The position numbers and the translations under genes were made by a program. A stretch of 48,385 nt of DNA from Lachnospiraceae bacterium. Its GTDB lineage: Bacteria; Bacillota; Clostridia; Lachnospirales; Lachnospiraceae. Numbering within the stretch: the first letter of the stretch is position 1; every line of letters begins with the position of its first letter. The notes beneath the pieces are model-generated. The model saw nothing but the letters and a program-made list of their open reading frames with translations, was not told where the DNA came from and did no database searches. The stretch lies in NCBI GenBank assembly GCA_028696165.1, contig JAQVHQ010000025.1:1-48385 (forward strand). Direction: 5' to 3'. Positions 34,120-43,228 of this stretch are shown piece after piece.

Positions 34120-35361
34120 CTACATTCTCCTAAGTGCCTCTATTGGACTCATCTTTGCCGCTTTTCTTGCCGGATATATTCCGAACACAATTCCCACACC
34201 ACAGGAAAAGGCCGTGGCAATCACTACCACCTGCCACGATACCTGTGAATCCACACTGGTACTGACCACTGATATCGCCAGCGATAATGCAATGCCAATC
34301 AATATTCCAATTATACCACCAATTCCTGAAATAATTGCGGATTCACACAAAAATTGTGCAATTATAGAGGAAGTTCTGGCTCCCAGAGCTTTTCGAATAC
34401 CGATTTCCCTGGTTCTCTCTGTAACAGATACCAGCATGATATTCATAACTCCGATTCCGCCAACCAGCAGTGAGATACCTGCAACTAATGCTATAAATGC
34501 CGTTACTGTATTTAATGCCGTTCCCATATATGCGGACAGATTCATCTCTCTTTGCTTCTGGAACAGATTATCACCCTCACCTAAATGTCGGCTGGTAAGC
34601 GTTCGTATAGCAATTTTACTCACTGCATTCCCTTCTTCCGGATCGCTTGGATACAATATCAGTGACGAAAACTCCTCCATGGGCTGTCCTAACTCTCCAG
34701 ACACGGTATAAGGCATATATAGGTAAATTGTTGGTTCCACGCCAAGCATTTCATACATCTGCTTATTCAGTTCCAAATCCTCTGCCGGAACATCGGTCAC
34801 ACCCACAATTTTTACATTCTCAATAGCATTATCCACTGTTATTTCCACTTCCATATTAATGACATCTGTAGTCCCAAATAGTGCCAAAGCGCCTTCTTTA
34901 TCCAGAACGCCTGCCATAGCACCATTCTGCATATCATTTTCCGTAAAATAAGCACCTTTAATAATGGCATTGGTGTATGGTCCAAATTCTTCATCCGGCG
35001 TAGTCAATGTCACATATGTATCAAAGTTTCCTTTGCTGGTTGACATAACTCCAGAAAGTCCGCCATTCACTACTACACCTTTTAGCCTGCTGCCCAGCGA
35101 ATCTTTCACTGCCTGCATATCCTCCATGGTAATAATCTCCATCGGGGTATCATCCAACGCTGCATTAATAGTTATGGCCTTTGGTGCTGCGCTGGTCTCG
35201 TCCTGTACATTTTTCTTTACTCCCATACCTACGGATACCACGGTAATAACCGACGCGATTCCAATGATAATTCCCAGCATAGTCAGGAAAGAACGCCCTT
35301 TATTGCTGCGGATATTATCCACGGCCATCTTCACATATTCTCCAAATCTTCCCACCTTCAT
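34120..35361 (-). CDS. MacB-like ABC transporter permease
   Basis: 413 residues. One N-terminal TM (LTMLGIIIGIASVITVVSVG), a ~230-residue extracellular MacB-type domain, then three C-terminal TM segments (VTAFIALVAGISLLVGGIGVMN start; AFSCGVGIVFGIYPARKAAK end). The MNIMLVSVTERTREIGIRKALGA loop (quoted in part) is the type VII exporter coupling-helix signature. It works with the adaptor and ATPase encoded upstream, in a mechanotransmission-type export system. Substrate unknown. Confidence 0.93.
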   Translation of the reverse strand: MKVGRFGEYVKMAVDNIRSNKGRSFLTMLGIIIGIASVITVVSVGMGVKKNVQDETSAAPKAITINAALDDTPMEIITMEDMQAVKDSLGSRLKGVVVNGGLSGVMSTSKGNFDTYVTLTTPDEEFGPYTNAIIKGAYFTENDMQNGAMAGVLDKEGALALFGTTDVINMEVEITVDNAIENVKIVGVTDVPAEDLELNKQMYEMLGVEPTIYLYMPYTVSGELGQPMEEFSSLILYPSDPEEGNAVSKIAIRTLTSRHLGEGDNLFQKQREMNLSAYMGTALNTVTAFIALVAGISLLVGGIGVMNIMLVSVTERTREIGIRKALGARTSSIIAQFLCESAIISGIGGIIGILIGIALSLAISVVSTSVDSQVSWQVVVIATAFSCGVGIVFGIYPARKAAKMSPIEALRRM

Positions 35362-35400
35362 ACCCCCTCTCTCATAATGACTTGTGTCTGTCTATATGTT

Positions 35401-37041
35401 TTATTCCGTTTCTGTAATAGCTGTTGCTGTCATTCCTTCCGTAATATCCATACCTGCCTCTGATACCACTTCATCTCCTATTTTTAAACCATCTGCAATT
35501 TCTACTATATTGTCTGATGTCACTCCAACAGAAACGGGAACTTTCACAATTTTTCCGTCCTTTATCTGATAGACGAATTCACCTTCAGAAGAAATATTGA
35601 TTACTTCACTTGGTACAGTGACTGCACCCTTTACTTCCGCTGCTGTTAATGTCACCTTTGCACTTACACCGATACACACATCAGCATCCGGATTATCAAT
35701 CTTGATATAAGCATAAATTACAGAGTTTCCTTTTTCGTTCGTGCTTGCGATTTTATCAATCTCAGAAACTGTTCCGGTATAATTTTTGTTTCCTAATTTG
35801 ATATCTGCTTTTTTCCCTTTTTCAAGCTTGTCGTAGTCATTGGTGGATACCTCCATCTTAACGCTGACCTGAGTATTACTGGATAACGTAAAGAGCGGAC
35901 TACCCTGTGTGACCATGGTTCCCTTCTGAACCTGAACCTCGGACACTACGCCATCAAAATCAGCGGAGATCCCTTCTTTGCCCTTTTCCACCAGCTGCGC
36001 GGCTGTCATAGCACTAAGTTCCGCCAGCTGTTCACTAACTTCCATACTTCCCAGCTGTCCTTGTGTCAAACCGGTTGTATCTGCAGACGCACTGTTTAAA
36101 TTAGCCCCAAGTGAATCCACCTGATTTTTTAATTCTGTCAGCTGAGCATTCGCTGCTGCCAAAGCTTCCTGAGCGCTGGTGGCCACCGCATATTGGGACA
36201 TCTGTTCTTCCAATACACTTCTCTCATTTGGCAATGTCACCGTAATCTCCTGTGTCAAAGCATTTACCCGGGATAAAAGCTGTGCTTGCGTCTCCAAACC
36301 ACCATCATCCTGATATGCCTGATAATTATCCAGATTTCTCTGTATCACTTCTTTCTCAGCAGTCTTTTCTTTAATCTTTGCATCCAATTCATCTAATTGT
36401 GGCTGCATCTGAGCCAGGGTCTGAACAGTCACAGCATTGCTCTGTTCTTCTGCATTTGCAGCAGCTTGAAGCTGTGGAATAGTATTAGCAACAGCATTAT
36501 ATTGATTCACCGCAATATTATAAGAATTAGCAGCCTGTTGATTTGCTTTATTTGCCGCAGTAGCCGCCTGGCTGTTGCTCTGATTCGTCGAATCAATTGT
36601 TGCCTGATTGGTATATTCTGTGCTTTTCTTATTTAGCTGGGATTCTGTGTTATTCTTCTCTAAGTCTGTCACATCAAAAGTAATCAATTTTGCGCCTTTA
36701 GATACTGGCTGTCCTGATTTTAATAAACTTTCCTGCACCGTCGCATTGACAGGAGAATACACAATCTGCACCAGATCACTTTGAATCATACCGGAAGCGT
36801 TCAAGACTTCCTTCACATCACCTTTTTGTGCCTGCACTACATGCATTGAAGTTCCACCAGCCGTCTTGGCTGCACCGCCTCCTTTAGTAAGCAAAGTCCC
36901 TACTACAGCAATCAATACAATCACACCAATAATAACGCCCAGAACCCAATTCGGTAACTTTTTCTTCTCTTTCTTACTAACCTTTTCTTTATTTAGCTCT
37001 TTCTTTTCTAATTTTCCCACACCATTTTCCTGTTGTATCAT
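35401..37041 (-). CDS. HlyD/MacA-like membrane-fusion adaptor
   Basis: 546 residues. Cytoplasmic basic start, one TM (WVLGVIIGVIVLIAVVGTLL), a lipoyl-type beta-hairpin half (VVQAQKGDVKEVLNASGMI), a long Gln/Asn-rich coiled coil (~130-330, with several NQxAA stretches), the second lipoyl half (ISADFDGVVSEVQVQKGTMV) and a beta-barrel (VSVKMEVSTNDYDKLEKGKK). In a single-membrane cell it probably assists MacB-type export at the cell surface. AGGAGGG lies about nine bases before the ATG. A 53-bp repeat array lies upstream. Confidence 0.9.
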   Translation of the reverse strand: MIQQENGVGKLEKKELNKEKVSKKEKKKLPNWVLGVIIGVIVLIAVVGTLLTKGGGAAKTAGGTSMHVVQAQKGDVKEVLNASGMIQSDLVQIVYSPVNATVQESLLKSGQPVSKGAKLITFDVTDLEKNNTESQLNKKSTEYTNQATIDSTNQSNSQAATAANKANQQAANSYNIAVNQYNAVANTIPQLQAAANAEEQSNAVTVQTLAQMQPQLDELDAKIKEKTAEKEVIQRNLDNYQAYQDDGGLETQAQLLSRVNALTQEITVTLPNERSVLEEQMSQYAVATSAQEALAAANAQLTELKNQVDSLGANLNSASADTTGLTQGQLGSMEVSEQLAELSAMTAAQLVEKGKEGISADFDGVVSEVQVQKGTMVTQGSPLFTLSSNTQVSVKMEVSTNDYDKLEKGKKADIKLGNKNYTGTVSEIDKIASTNEKGNSVIYAYIKIDNPDADVCIGVSAKVTLTAAEVKGAVTVPSEVINISSEGEFVYQIKDGKIVKVPVSVGVTSDNIVEIADGLKIGDEVVSEAGMDITEGMTATAITETE

Positions 37042-37130
37042 TACATCTGCCCTCCTTCTGTTCCTATATCTTTTTCTATGAACATTTTTGTTTTGACTAT
37101 TACTATTCTTCTATATGAACAAGCTCCAAT

Positions 37131-37412
37131 ACTGACATTTTCTCAGCACCTTTACGTGCTAAATTTCATTTTTGCTGTTTTGACACGTACTTTCTCTTCT
37201 TTTTTACGTGTCAAATTTCATATTTTGACATTTTGGCACGTACTTTCTCTTCTTTTTTACGTATCATATTTTATGTTTTGACATTTTGACACGTACTTTC
37301 TCTTCTTTTTTACGTATCATATTTCATGTTTTGACATTTTGATACGTACTTTCTCTTCTTTTTTACGTATCATATTTCATGTTTTGATATTTTGATACGT
37401 ACTTTCTCTTTT
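37131..37412. repeat. 53-bp tandem repeat array with palindromic arms
   Basis: The anchor CGTACTTT recurs at 37186, 37239, 37292, 37345 and 37398, an exact 53-base period. Between anchors each unit has ACGTATCA and TGATACGT arms about 20 bases apart; copies vary (ACGTGTCA/TGGCACGT; ACGTATCA/TGACACGT) but mostly keep the inverted relation. The first copy is degenerate. There is no coding frame of note. It fills the 438-base gap between the ATPase and adaptor genes. Confidence 0.9.
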
Positions 37413-37479
37413 CAACATACTTTTAGCTTTCGTATACATATTTCTATATTTAATCTGCTTCAAACCGTTCAACTTCTTT

Positions 37480-38199
37480 TCAAAATTCTGAATTTTCTTC
37501 TCTGTCATCCAAATCTTCATTCATATAATCCGCTTCTATCTGTCCATCCTTAATACGCACCACGCGCTTAGCCCGCTGCGCAATCTCGTCATCATGTGTA
37601 ATGATGATAACAGTCCGGCCATCCTCATAAAGTTTAAACAGAATCTCCATAATCTCCTGCGTAGACTTCGAGTCCAGATTACCCGTCGGCTCATCAGCCA
37701 GAATTACCGGCGGTTTTGCCGCAATCGCCCGGGCAATAGCTACCCTCTGCTGCTGCCCGCCAGACATCTCCGAAGGCTTATGCTTCATACGTGATTCCAA
37801 CCCCACCATTTTCAAAGCCTCTGCAGCCAGTTCCCGCCTTTTGCGCTTATCAATGCCTCTATAAATCAAAGGAAGCTCCACATTCTCCAAAGCATCCAGA
37901 TTCGCAATCAAATTAAACCCCTGGAAGATAAATCCAATCTCCTGATTTCGAATATCCGACAACTGATTCTCCGTCATCCCGGAAACATCCTGTCCATGCA
38001 GAAAATACTCCCCACTGGTCGGCTTATCCAGACACCCAAGCATATTCATCAATGTAGATTTCCCCGAACCCGAATGTCCAATAATAGCTACAAACTCCCC
38101 TTCCATAATCTCCAAGGAAACACCATCCAAAGCCCGAACCTCATTCTCTCCAGGATTATAAATCTTACTCAAATCCAAAACCTCAATTAAAGGTTCCAT
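37480..38199 (-). CDS. ABC transporter ATP-binding protein (MacB/LolD type)
   Basis: 239 residues. Walker [11 protein letters not shown]-loop FQGFNL, signature MSGGQQQR, Walker [15 protein letters not shown] and switch His in VIIITHD are all present. The Asp/Glu-rich C-terminal tail is short. It should energise the MacB-like permease encoded two genes downstream. It is the first gene behind a strong promoter overlapped by a palindrome. Confidence 0.95.
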   Translation of the reverse strand: MEPLIEVLDLSKIYNPGENEVRALDGVSLEIMEGEFVAIIGHSGSGKSTLMNMLGCLDKPTSGEYFLHGQDVSGMTENQLSDIRNQEIGFIFQGFNLIANLDALENVELPLIYRGIDKRKRRELAAEALKMVGLESRMKHKPSEMSGGQQQRVAIARAIAAKPPVILADEPTGNLDSKSTQEIMEILFKLYEDGRTVIIITHDDEIAQRAKRVVRIKDGQIEADYMNEDLDDREENSEF

Positions 38200-38220
38200 A
38201 AATAACCCCCCTTTGTATCA

Positions 38221-38242
38221 TTGTACTATTCAAATAATACAA
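38221..38242. promoter_or_regulatory. palindromic operator over the exporter promoter
   Basis: Ten-base arms (TTGTACTATT and AATAATACAA, nine of ten complementary) around CA. It covers the -10 and the start site, as expected for a repressor site. No regulator gene is adjacent. Confidence 0.6.
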
Positions 38243-38262
38243 TAGCTGCACATATTTGTCAA
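38234..38262 (-). promoter_or_regulatory. promoter of MacAB-like export operon
   Basis: Minus strand: perfect TTGACA (38262..38257), 17-base spacer, TATTAT (38239..38234), start near 38227, less than 30 bases before the ATPase ATG. Confidence 0.8.
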
Positions 38263-38469
38263 CAAAATCTCATTCCGCTAAACGCCTAATATTCTAACTT
38301 TTTCCCTCTAGCACAAAACCCCAAAAACATCTACCAAAAGTATAATTATGTTTTTAAACAGAACAATTCTCCATAAGCCTTCAATGGATAAGATTCTTTA
38401 AATAGCACTCATTTTCACCCAATATTTCGCATAAGTGGCTTCTCTCCTGCGCCCCTCCCCCAACACTTA
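38263..38469. other. intergenic stretch, nothing recognised
   Basis: Non-coding, between the exporter promoter and the terminators of the 3D-domain gene. No open frame, repeat or further promoter stands out. Confidence 0.45.
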
Positions 38470-38492
38470 AAAATGGTCCACCGGACCATTTT
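38470..38492. other. 10-bp palindrome with 3-base loop
   Basis: AAAATGGTCC and GGACCATTTT are exact inverted arms around ACC. T-tailed on the minus strand, it may be a second terminator behind the one at 38511..38549. Confidence 0.55.
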
Positions 38493-38510
38493 ACGCATGC
38501 ATGGCAACGC

Positions 38511-38549
38511 AAAAAAAGACAAGAACATCATCCTCAATGTTCTTGTCTT
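38511..38549 (-). terminator. terminator after 3D-domain gene
   Basis: AAGACAAGAACAT (38516..38528) pairs exactly with ATGTTCTTGTCTT (38537..38549), with a U-tract on the minus strand from A at 38511..38515. Confidence 0.88.
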
Positions 38550-38570
38550 TTATATTACCAACTATGTAGT

Positions 38571-39917
38571 CTAGCTAACCTGATAAACATCTGCATACTG
38601 CAGTCCAAAATTCAAACAAGCCTGATGGGATGTCATAAAGATATCCACATGCCCATAAGAAGTGCCTCTGTCCTCGACAGTATACACAGTACCATTAATA
38701 CGAAGCTTAGTTCCAAAAGGTACACCTGCCATAGCAACTGTATGACCAGCAGATGGCATCGCACCACTTGCTGTCGGCTGATTAGCTCGTCCACAACATT
38801 TCGCACATGGACAGTAAGCTGTCAGTTTAAACTTTCCAAGATATGTTCCACCGGAACTTGAAGAACTGCTCGGTGCACTTGGAGTACTTGTACTACTCTG
38901 GTTTGAAGAGCTTCCTGAACTTGAAGAACTATTCGAAGCAGAAGAACTGCTCTGTCCCGAAGAACTTCCTGAACTTGAGGAACCACTCTGGCTTGAAGAA
39001 CTGCTTTGGCTTGAAGAACTACTCTGACTTGAAGAACCAGACGCACTATTCTGTGCTGCCTGAGCCTGCGCTGCCGCTTCCTGATCCTGCTTAGCCTGGG
39101 CTGCTGCCTGAGCCTGAGCCGCTTCCTGAGCTGCCGCAGCTTCTGCTGCTGCTTTCGCTTCTGCCTCTTCCTTTTCCTTCTGTGCTACCAGCTTGTTAAT
39201 GCTGGCTTTCTGAGCCGCTATCTCCTTCAGATATGCCGATGCCTCTGATTCAGCATCTGTAATCTGAGCTTTGTACTCTACAATTTTTTCATCCGTAGTT
39301 TCAACTACCTGTTCAATCTCCGCCTGCTTAGCCTGCTGCTGAATGGTAAGCTCTTCTAAAGCTTTCTTATCAGCCTCTGCCTGGGCTTCCTGATCGGCAA
39401 TCAACTCTTTTGTCTCACGGTAATCTTCTAATTTTTGTCTGTCATAATCTGACAGCTGAGTAATTGCATCTGCCTTATTAAGAAAGTCTGAAAAGTTTTC
39501 TGCAGACAGAAGAATCTCTATGTAAGAAGAATTAGATTTCTCATACATATACTGTATACGAAGTTTCATATCTTCATACTGCTGAGCCTCCTGAGCTTTC
39601 GCTCTCTCTAAACTGGCCTGAAGGCGTTCTAAATCTGCCTGTTTCTCAATCTCCTGCTGCTGTAAATCTGCCAGAGTATCTGATAATTCTGATAACTGGT
39701 CATTCAAATCAGACAGATACGACTCTAACTCACTTTTCTTTGTTGTCAAAGTATCAATCTGACCATTCGCTGCATTCAAACTGCTTTCTGCTTTCTGCTT
39801 CGCCTGTTCAGCCTCATTAATTTTATCTTGTGTACTCGCTAAACATGGAACAATGGACATGCAGATAAGAACCACTGCTAATATCACACTGAATGTCTTT
39901 CTTATTTTTTTCATCAT
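38571..39917 (-). CDS. secreted coiled-coil protein with C-terminal 3D domain
   Basis: About 448 residues. Signal peptide (MMKKIRKTFSVILAVVLICM, cut near LAS), a PcsB-like coiled coil (~25-250), an Ala/Gln-rich stretch, a ~60-residue Ser-rich linker, and a 3D domain at the C-terminus (KLTAYCPCAKCCG, then VEDRG and GHVDIFM, the Asp residues that name it). Relatives are cell-wall hydrolases of the Rpf/MltA-like double-psi barrel type. The promoter start (~39943) excludes the frame open from 39959; GGAGAGG precedes ATG 39917 (39914 also possible). Confidence 0.88.
   Translation of the reverse strand: MMKKIRKTFSVILAVVLICMSIVPCLASTQDKINEAEQAKQKAESSLNAANGQIDTLTTKKSELESYLSDLNDQLSELSDTLADLQQQEIEKQADLERLQASLERAKAQEAQQYEDMKLRIQYMYEKSNSSYIEILLSAENFSDFLNKADAITQLSDYDRQKLEDYRETKELIADQEAQAEADKKALEELTIQQQAKQAEIEQVVETTDEKIVEYKAQITDAESEASAYLKEIAAQKASINKLVAQKEKEEAEAKAAAEAAAAQEAAQAQAAAQAKQDQEAAAQAQAAQNSASGSSSQSSSSSQSSSSSQSGSSSSGSSSGQSSSSASNSSSSSGSSSNQSSTSTPSAPSSSSSSGGTYLGKFKLTAYCPCAKCCGRANQPTASGAMPSAGHTVAMAGVPFGTKLRINGTVYTVEDRGTSYGHVDIFMTSHQACLNFGLQYADVYQVS
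38865..39045 (-). repeat. Ser-rich coding repeats
   Basis: Short imperfect units on a 15-base theme (GAAGAACTGCTTTGGCTT-like on the plus strand) encode the SSSSQ/SSSSG linker of the 3D-domain protein. Such tracts can change length by slippage. Confidence 0.75.
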
Positions 39918-39949
39918 CTTACACCTCTCCACACTTACCGTGTAGAGCA

Positions 39950-39978
39950 AGTATAACACATCTTAAATCGTTTTGAAA
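39950..39978 (-). promoter_or_regulatory. promoter of 3D-domain gene
   Basis: Minus strand: TTTCAA (39978..39973), 17-base spacer, TATACT (39955..39950) with an upstream TG (extended -10). Confidence 0.6.
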
Positions 39979-40085
39979 GTATTTTTTAACCATTCGTAAC
40001 ATTCGTGTAATATTTTGTCGCATTTTTGTATTAAAGATTGTGGTTTTGCTTAATATAGCACACTATATCTTGTGGTCAAAAAAAT

Positions 40086-40119
40086 TCTCCTCAAGAACTT
40101 TTACAAATTCTTGAGGAGA
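40086..40119 (-). terminator. terminator after spoVG
   Basis: TCTCCTCAAGAA pairs exactly with TTCTTGAGGAGA around ten bases; a T-rich tail follows on the minus strand. It ends the glgC-glgD-spoVG unit. Confidence 0.85.
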
Positions 40120-40165
40120 TTCCCCAATAAAAACCTTTTTCTTTTGTATATTTCTCACAAAATTA

Positions 40166-40450
40166 TCATTCAACAGGTGTTTGTGCTTCTTCCTCTAACA
40201 GTGCATCTTCATATTTTTCCAATATAATTTTCTGGATGCGCTCCCTGGTAGAAGAGTTGATTGGATGTGCGATATCTCTGTATTCACCATCAGCAGCCTT
40301 TCTGCTTGGCATCGCGATAAACAGGCCTTTTTCGCCCTCAATTACCTTAATATCATGCACTACGAATTCTTCATCAATCGTAATGGAAACTACCGCTTTC
40401 ATCTTGCCTTCTTTTGCAACCTTACGTACTCTAACATCTGTAATATTCAT
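40166..40450 (-). CDS. spoVG: septation/sporulation regulator SpoVG
   Basis: 94 residues, the family length. The sequence follows the SpoVG pattern: [32 protein letters not shown], then [22 protein letters not shown]. It is a small RNA/DNA-binding regulator in Firmicutes, affecting septation and stage V sporulation in Bacillus. It lies 100 bases after glgD with no clear promoter of its own, so it is probably read from the glg genes; a weak private promoter cannot be excluded. Confidence 0.96.
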   Translation of the reverse strand: MNITDVRVRKVAKEGKMKAVVSITIDEEFVVHDIKVIEGEKGLFIAMPSRKAADGEYRDIAHPINSSTRERIQKIILEKYEDALLEEEAQTPVE

Positions 40451-40550
40451 AGTTTTGCCCCTTCCTATGCCTCATCTGAAAATGACCTCTCATTTTGCAG
40501 AATCAATTCTAGTAATCATTTCATTAAGTGAAATACCCTCACCTGGTTCT

Positions 40551-41666
40551 CTAAATTACGTATCTTTCGTTCTTCTCCACAACGATTTTAATACCATCTT
40601 CTCCGCAATGATATGAATTAGCCCGTATTGTATCACGGCTCTCTACAATACAATTTTCAATATGTGTATTATCCCCTAGATAAACATCATTTAATATAAT
40701 AGAATTCTTAATTACGCAGTTATTACCAACAAATACCTTCTTAAACAGCACAGAATTCTCAACCTGTCCATTGATAATGCATCCACTGGAAATTAAACTG
40801 TTGCTTACATTGCTTCCCGGATTATATTTAGCCGGTGGCAAATCATCAATCTTAGAATAAACTCCCGGATACTGTCTGAAGAAATAATCGCGGACTTCCG
40901 GTTTTAAGAAATCCATGTTGGTCTTGTAATAAGATTCTGCAGTCGAAATATTACTCCAGTAAGAATTAATCTTGTAACCGTAGATTCTCTTCAAATTCTT
41001 GTAACGAATTAAAATATCTTTTACAAAATCAAAACGGTCTTCCTGTGCGCATTTCTCAATCAGTTCGATTAACTGGCGTCTTCTCAATACATAGATGCCT
41101 GTAGAAATCGTATTCGAACTGGTAGCCATAGGTTTCTCTTCAAAAGATTCGATTCTGCAATCTTCATTCATCTTAATCACACCAAAACGGGTGGTATCTT
41201 CCTCTGGGCACTCTGTACATACAACTGTTACATCTGCTCGTTTTGCAATATGATATTCCAAAACTTTATTGTAATCCAGCTTATATACGCCATCTCCGGA
41301 AGCTATTACGACATATGGCTCATGACTGCTTTTTAAAAAATCAAGGTTTCGGTAAATAGCATCCTCGGTTCCTCTAAACCACCAGCTGTTATCCGAAGTA
41401 ACGGTAGGAGTAAATACATACAGCCCACCTTGTTTACGTCCAAAATCCCACCATTTTGAAGAACTTAAATGTTCATTTAAGGATTTTGCATTGTACTGAG
41501 TCAATACTGCAACTTTCTGAATATGAGAATTGGTCATATTACTCAGTGAAAAATCGATGCTGCGAAAACATCCTGCGATTGGCATAGCTGCAACGGCACG
41601 ACGATTGGACAGCTCACGCATCTTGTTGTTATTACCACCTGCTAAAATAATTCCCAGTGCTCTCAT
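40551..41666 (-). CDS. glgD: glucose-1-phosphate adenylyltransferase subunit GlgD
   Basis: 371 residues. The nucleotidyltransferase start is seen as [20 protein letters not shown], where GlgC has a full GGxGxRL loop, so it is the non-catalytic or weakly catalytic partner of Firmicute GlgC. The C-terminal left-handed beta-helix repeats ([19 protein letters not shown]) are present. It forms a hetero-oligomer with GlgC that makes ADP-glucose for glycogen. Its ATG overlaps the glgC stop by four bases. Confidence 0.93.
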   Translation of the reverse strand: MRALGIILAGGNNNKMRELSNRRAVAAMPIAGCFRSIDFSLSNMTNSHIQKVAVLTQYNAKSLNEHLSSSKWWDFGRKQGGLYVFTPTVTSDNSWWFRGTEDAIYRNLDFLKSSHEPYVVIASGDGVYKLDYNKVLEYHIAKRADVTVVCTECPEEDTTRFGVIKMNEDCRIESFEEKPMATSSNTISTGIYVLRRRQLIELIEKCAQEDRFDFVKDILIRYKNLKRIYGYKINSYWSNISTAESYYKTNMDFLKPEVRDYFFRQYPGVYSKIDDLPPAKYNPGSNVSNSLISSGCIINGQVENSVLFKKVFVGNNCVIKNSIILNDVYLGDNTHIENCIVESRDTIRANSYHCGEDGIKIVVEKNERYVI

Positions 41667-42943
41667 GATTTTTCACCTTCCTTTTTATCTAGTATTACAC
41701 CGCCGCTCTCTAAGATACCTCCCGGATAATCATCCGAAGTGGTAACTCCTACTATGGCTGTATTTTTGCCTACTTTTACATTGGAAGGAATCACTGCATT
41801 TTCTCCTATGGTAACTAAACCAAAGGAATAAATGCCTGGTTTGTATACATTTGGAGCTTCCTCACCAACACCTAATTCCACATTGTCACCAATAGTAACG
41901 CCTTCTGCCACTACTGCCTTGTCAATGATGGCATTTGCGCCAATTGTGGAATGCTGCATAATGATGGAATCTCTTATCACTGCACCTTTTTCAATACGTA
42001 CATCCGGTCCGATAACCGAATTATGTACTTCTCCATAAATCTCACATGCCTCTCCTATGATACTGCGTTCAATGGACGCTTCAGGAGCTACATACTGAGG
42101 CGGGATGGTATCTCCCTTTGTATAAATCTTCCAGAATTCCTCATAGAGGTTAAATTCAGGGACGATATCAATCAATTCCATATTAGCTTCCCAGTAGGAG
42201 CCTAATGTTCCAACATCTTTCCAATATCCGTTAAATTCATAAGCAAATAAACGGCCTCCTTTATCAAGGATATGCGGAAGGATATGTTTACCAAAGTCAC
42301 AGTTTGATTGATCTTTTAGTGCAACTAATGCTTCTTTGAGTACTGGCCAGCTAAAGATATAAATACCCATAGATGCCAGGTTGCTTCTTGGTTTTTCAGG
42401 TTTTTCTTCAAATTCGGTAATCTGGCCATTCTCGTCCGTAATCATGATTCCGAAACGGCTGGCTTCTTCCATTGGTACTGGCATTACTGCAATGGTAACA
42501 TCAGATTTATTCGCTTTATGGAAATCAAGCATTACTTCATAATCCATTTTATAAATATGGTCTCCTGAGAGGATTAACACATATTCCGGGTTATACTGCT
42601 CCATGTATTCCAGATTCTGATAGATTGCATTGGCGGTACCAGTGTACCATTCGCTGTTTCCGCTTTTTTCATAAGGCGGTAAAACAGATACGCCTCCCAC
42701 ATTTCTATCTAAATCCCACGGAATTCCTATTCCAATGTGCGTATTCAGACGTAAAGGTTGATATTGGGTCAATACTCCGACTGTGTCGATACCGGAGTTA
42801 ATACAGTTACTTAATGGAAAATCGATAATTCGATATTTGCCTCCAAATGAAACTGCTGGTTTCGCGACTTTCTCTGTCAGCACACCAAGTCTGCTTCCCT
42901 GGCCTCCTGCTAACAGCATCGCTATCATCTCTTTCTTAATCAT
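41663..42943 (-). CDS. glgC: glucose-1-phosphate adenylyltransferase GlgC
   Basis: 426 residues. Catalytic loop [24 protein letters not shown], substrate site [22 protein letters not shown] (both shown in part), [14 protein letters not shown] with the catalytic Asp, and [20 protein letters not shown]. The C-terminal beta-helix follows. It makes ADP-glucose, the first committed step of glycogen synthesis. The ATG at 42943 has GAGGTG upstream; the frame open to 42961 has no better site. Promoter at 42975..43003. Confidence 0.95.
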   Translation of the reverse strand: MIKKEMIAMLLAGGQGSRLGVLTEKVAKPAVSFGGKYRIIDFPLSNCINSGIDTVGVLTQYQPLRLNTHIGIGIPWDLDRNVGGVSVLPPYEKSGNSEWYTGTANAIYQNLEYMEQYNPEYVLILSGDHIYKMDYEVMLDFHKANKSDVTIAVMPVPMEEASRFGIMITDENGQITEFEEKPEKPRSNLASMGIYIFSWPVLKEALVALKDQSNCDFGKHILPHILDKGGRLFAYEFNGYWKDVGTLGSYWEANMELIDIVPEFNLYEEFWKIYTKGDTIPPQYVAPEASIERSIIGEACEIYGEVHNSVIGPDVRIEKGAVIRDSIIMQHSTIGANAIIDKAVVAEGVTIGDNVELGVGEEAPNVYKPGIYSFGLVTIGENAVIPSNVKVGKNTAIVGVTTSDDYPGGILESGGVILDKKEGEKS

Positions 42944-42974
42944 GCACTCACCTCTTGTCATATATGATAGACAA

Positions 42975-43003
42975 ATTATAACATACTATGAACAATTAGT
43001 GAA
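42975..43003 (-). promoter_or_regulatory. glgC promoter
   Basis: Minus strand: TTCACT (43003..42998), 17-base spacer, TATAAT (42980..42975), start near 42968. Confidence 0.65.
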
Positions 43004-43155
43004 CATCTTTTCCAATTTTTTAGCCTGTTTTTTTCGACTTTTTATCACATTTAACCTAATAATTTTATTATATCCTGCGTTTTTTGTCGTATTATGTTAA
43101 ATTCAGGTAATATCTCCCATTACCTTTAGTTATTTTGTACAAGTATCAAAAATCC

Positions 43156-43184
43156 TTTTCATTTTTACCTTCAGCGAGTATAAT
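43156..43184 (+). promoter_or_regulatory. probable murC promoter
   Basis: TATAAT at 43179..43184 with a weak TTTTCA at 43156..43161, spacing 17. The predicted start is ~38 bases before the murC ATG. It is divergent from the glgC promoter. Confidence 0.5.
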
Positions 43185-43228
43185 AGTGCTAGGATATTTT
43201 CCGAAAAAACCATTCAAAGGAGTTACTT

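Noticed and set aside
37131-37412. CRISPR array
   Set aside because: Repeats are directly adjacent with a 53-base period and nearly identical throughout; there are no distinct spacers and no cas genes.
38843-39094. Plus-strand frame with LKNYS repeats
   Set aside because: Antisense shadow of the Ser-rich linker of the 3D-domain protein.
40451-40550. Sigma-H type promoter for spoVG
   Set aside because: A GAATT-like -10 is present, but no -35 at the right distance fits, so I do not call it.
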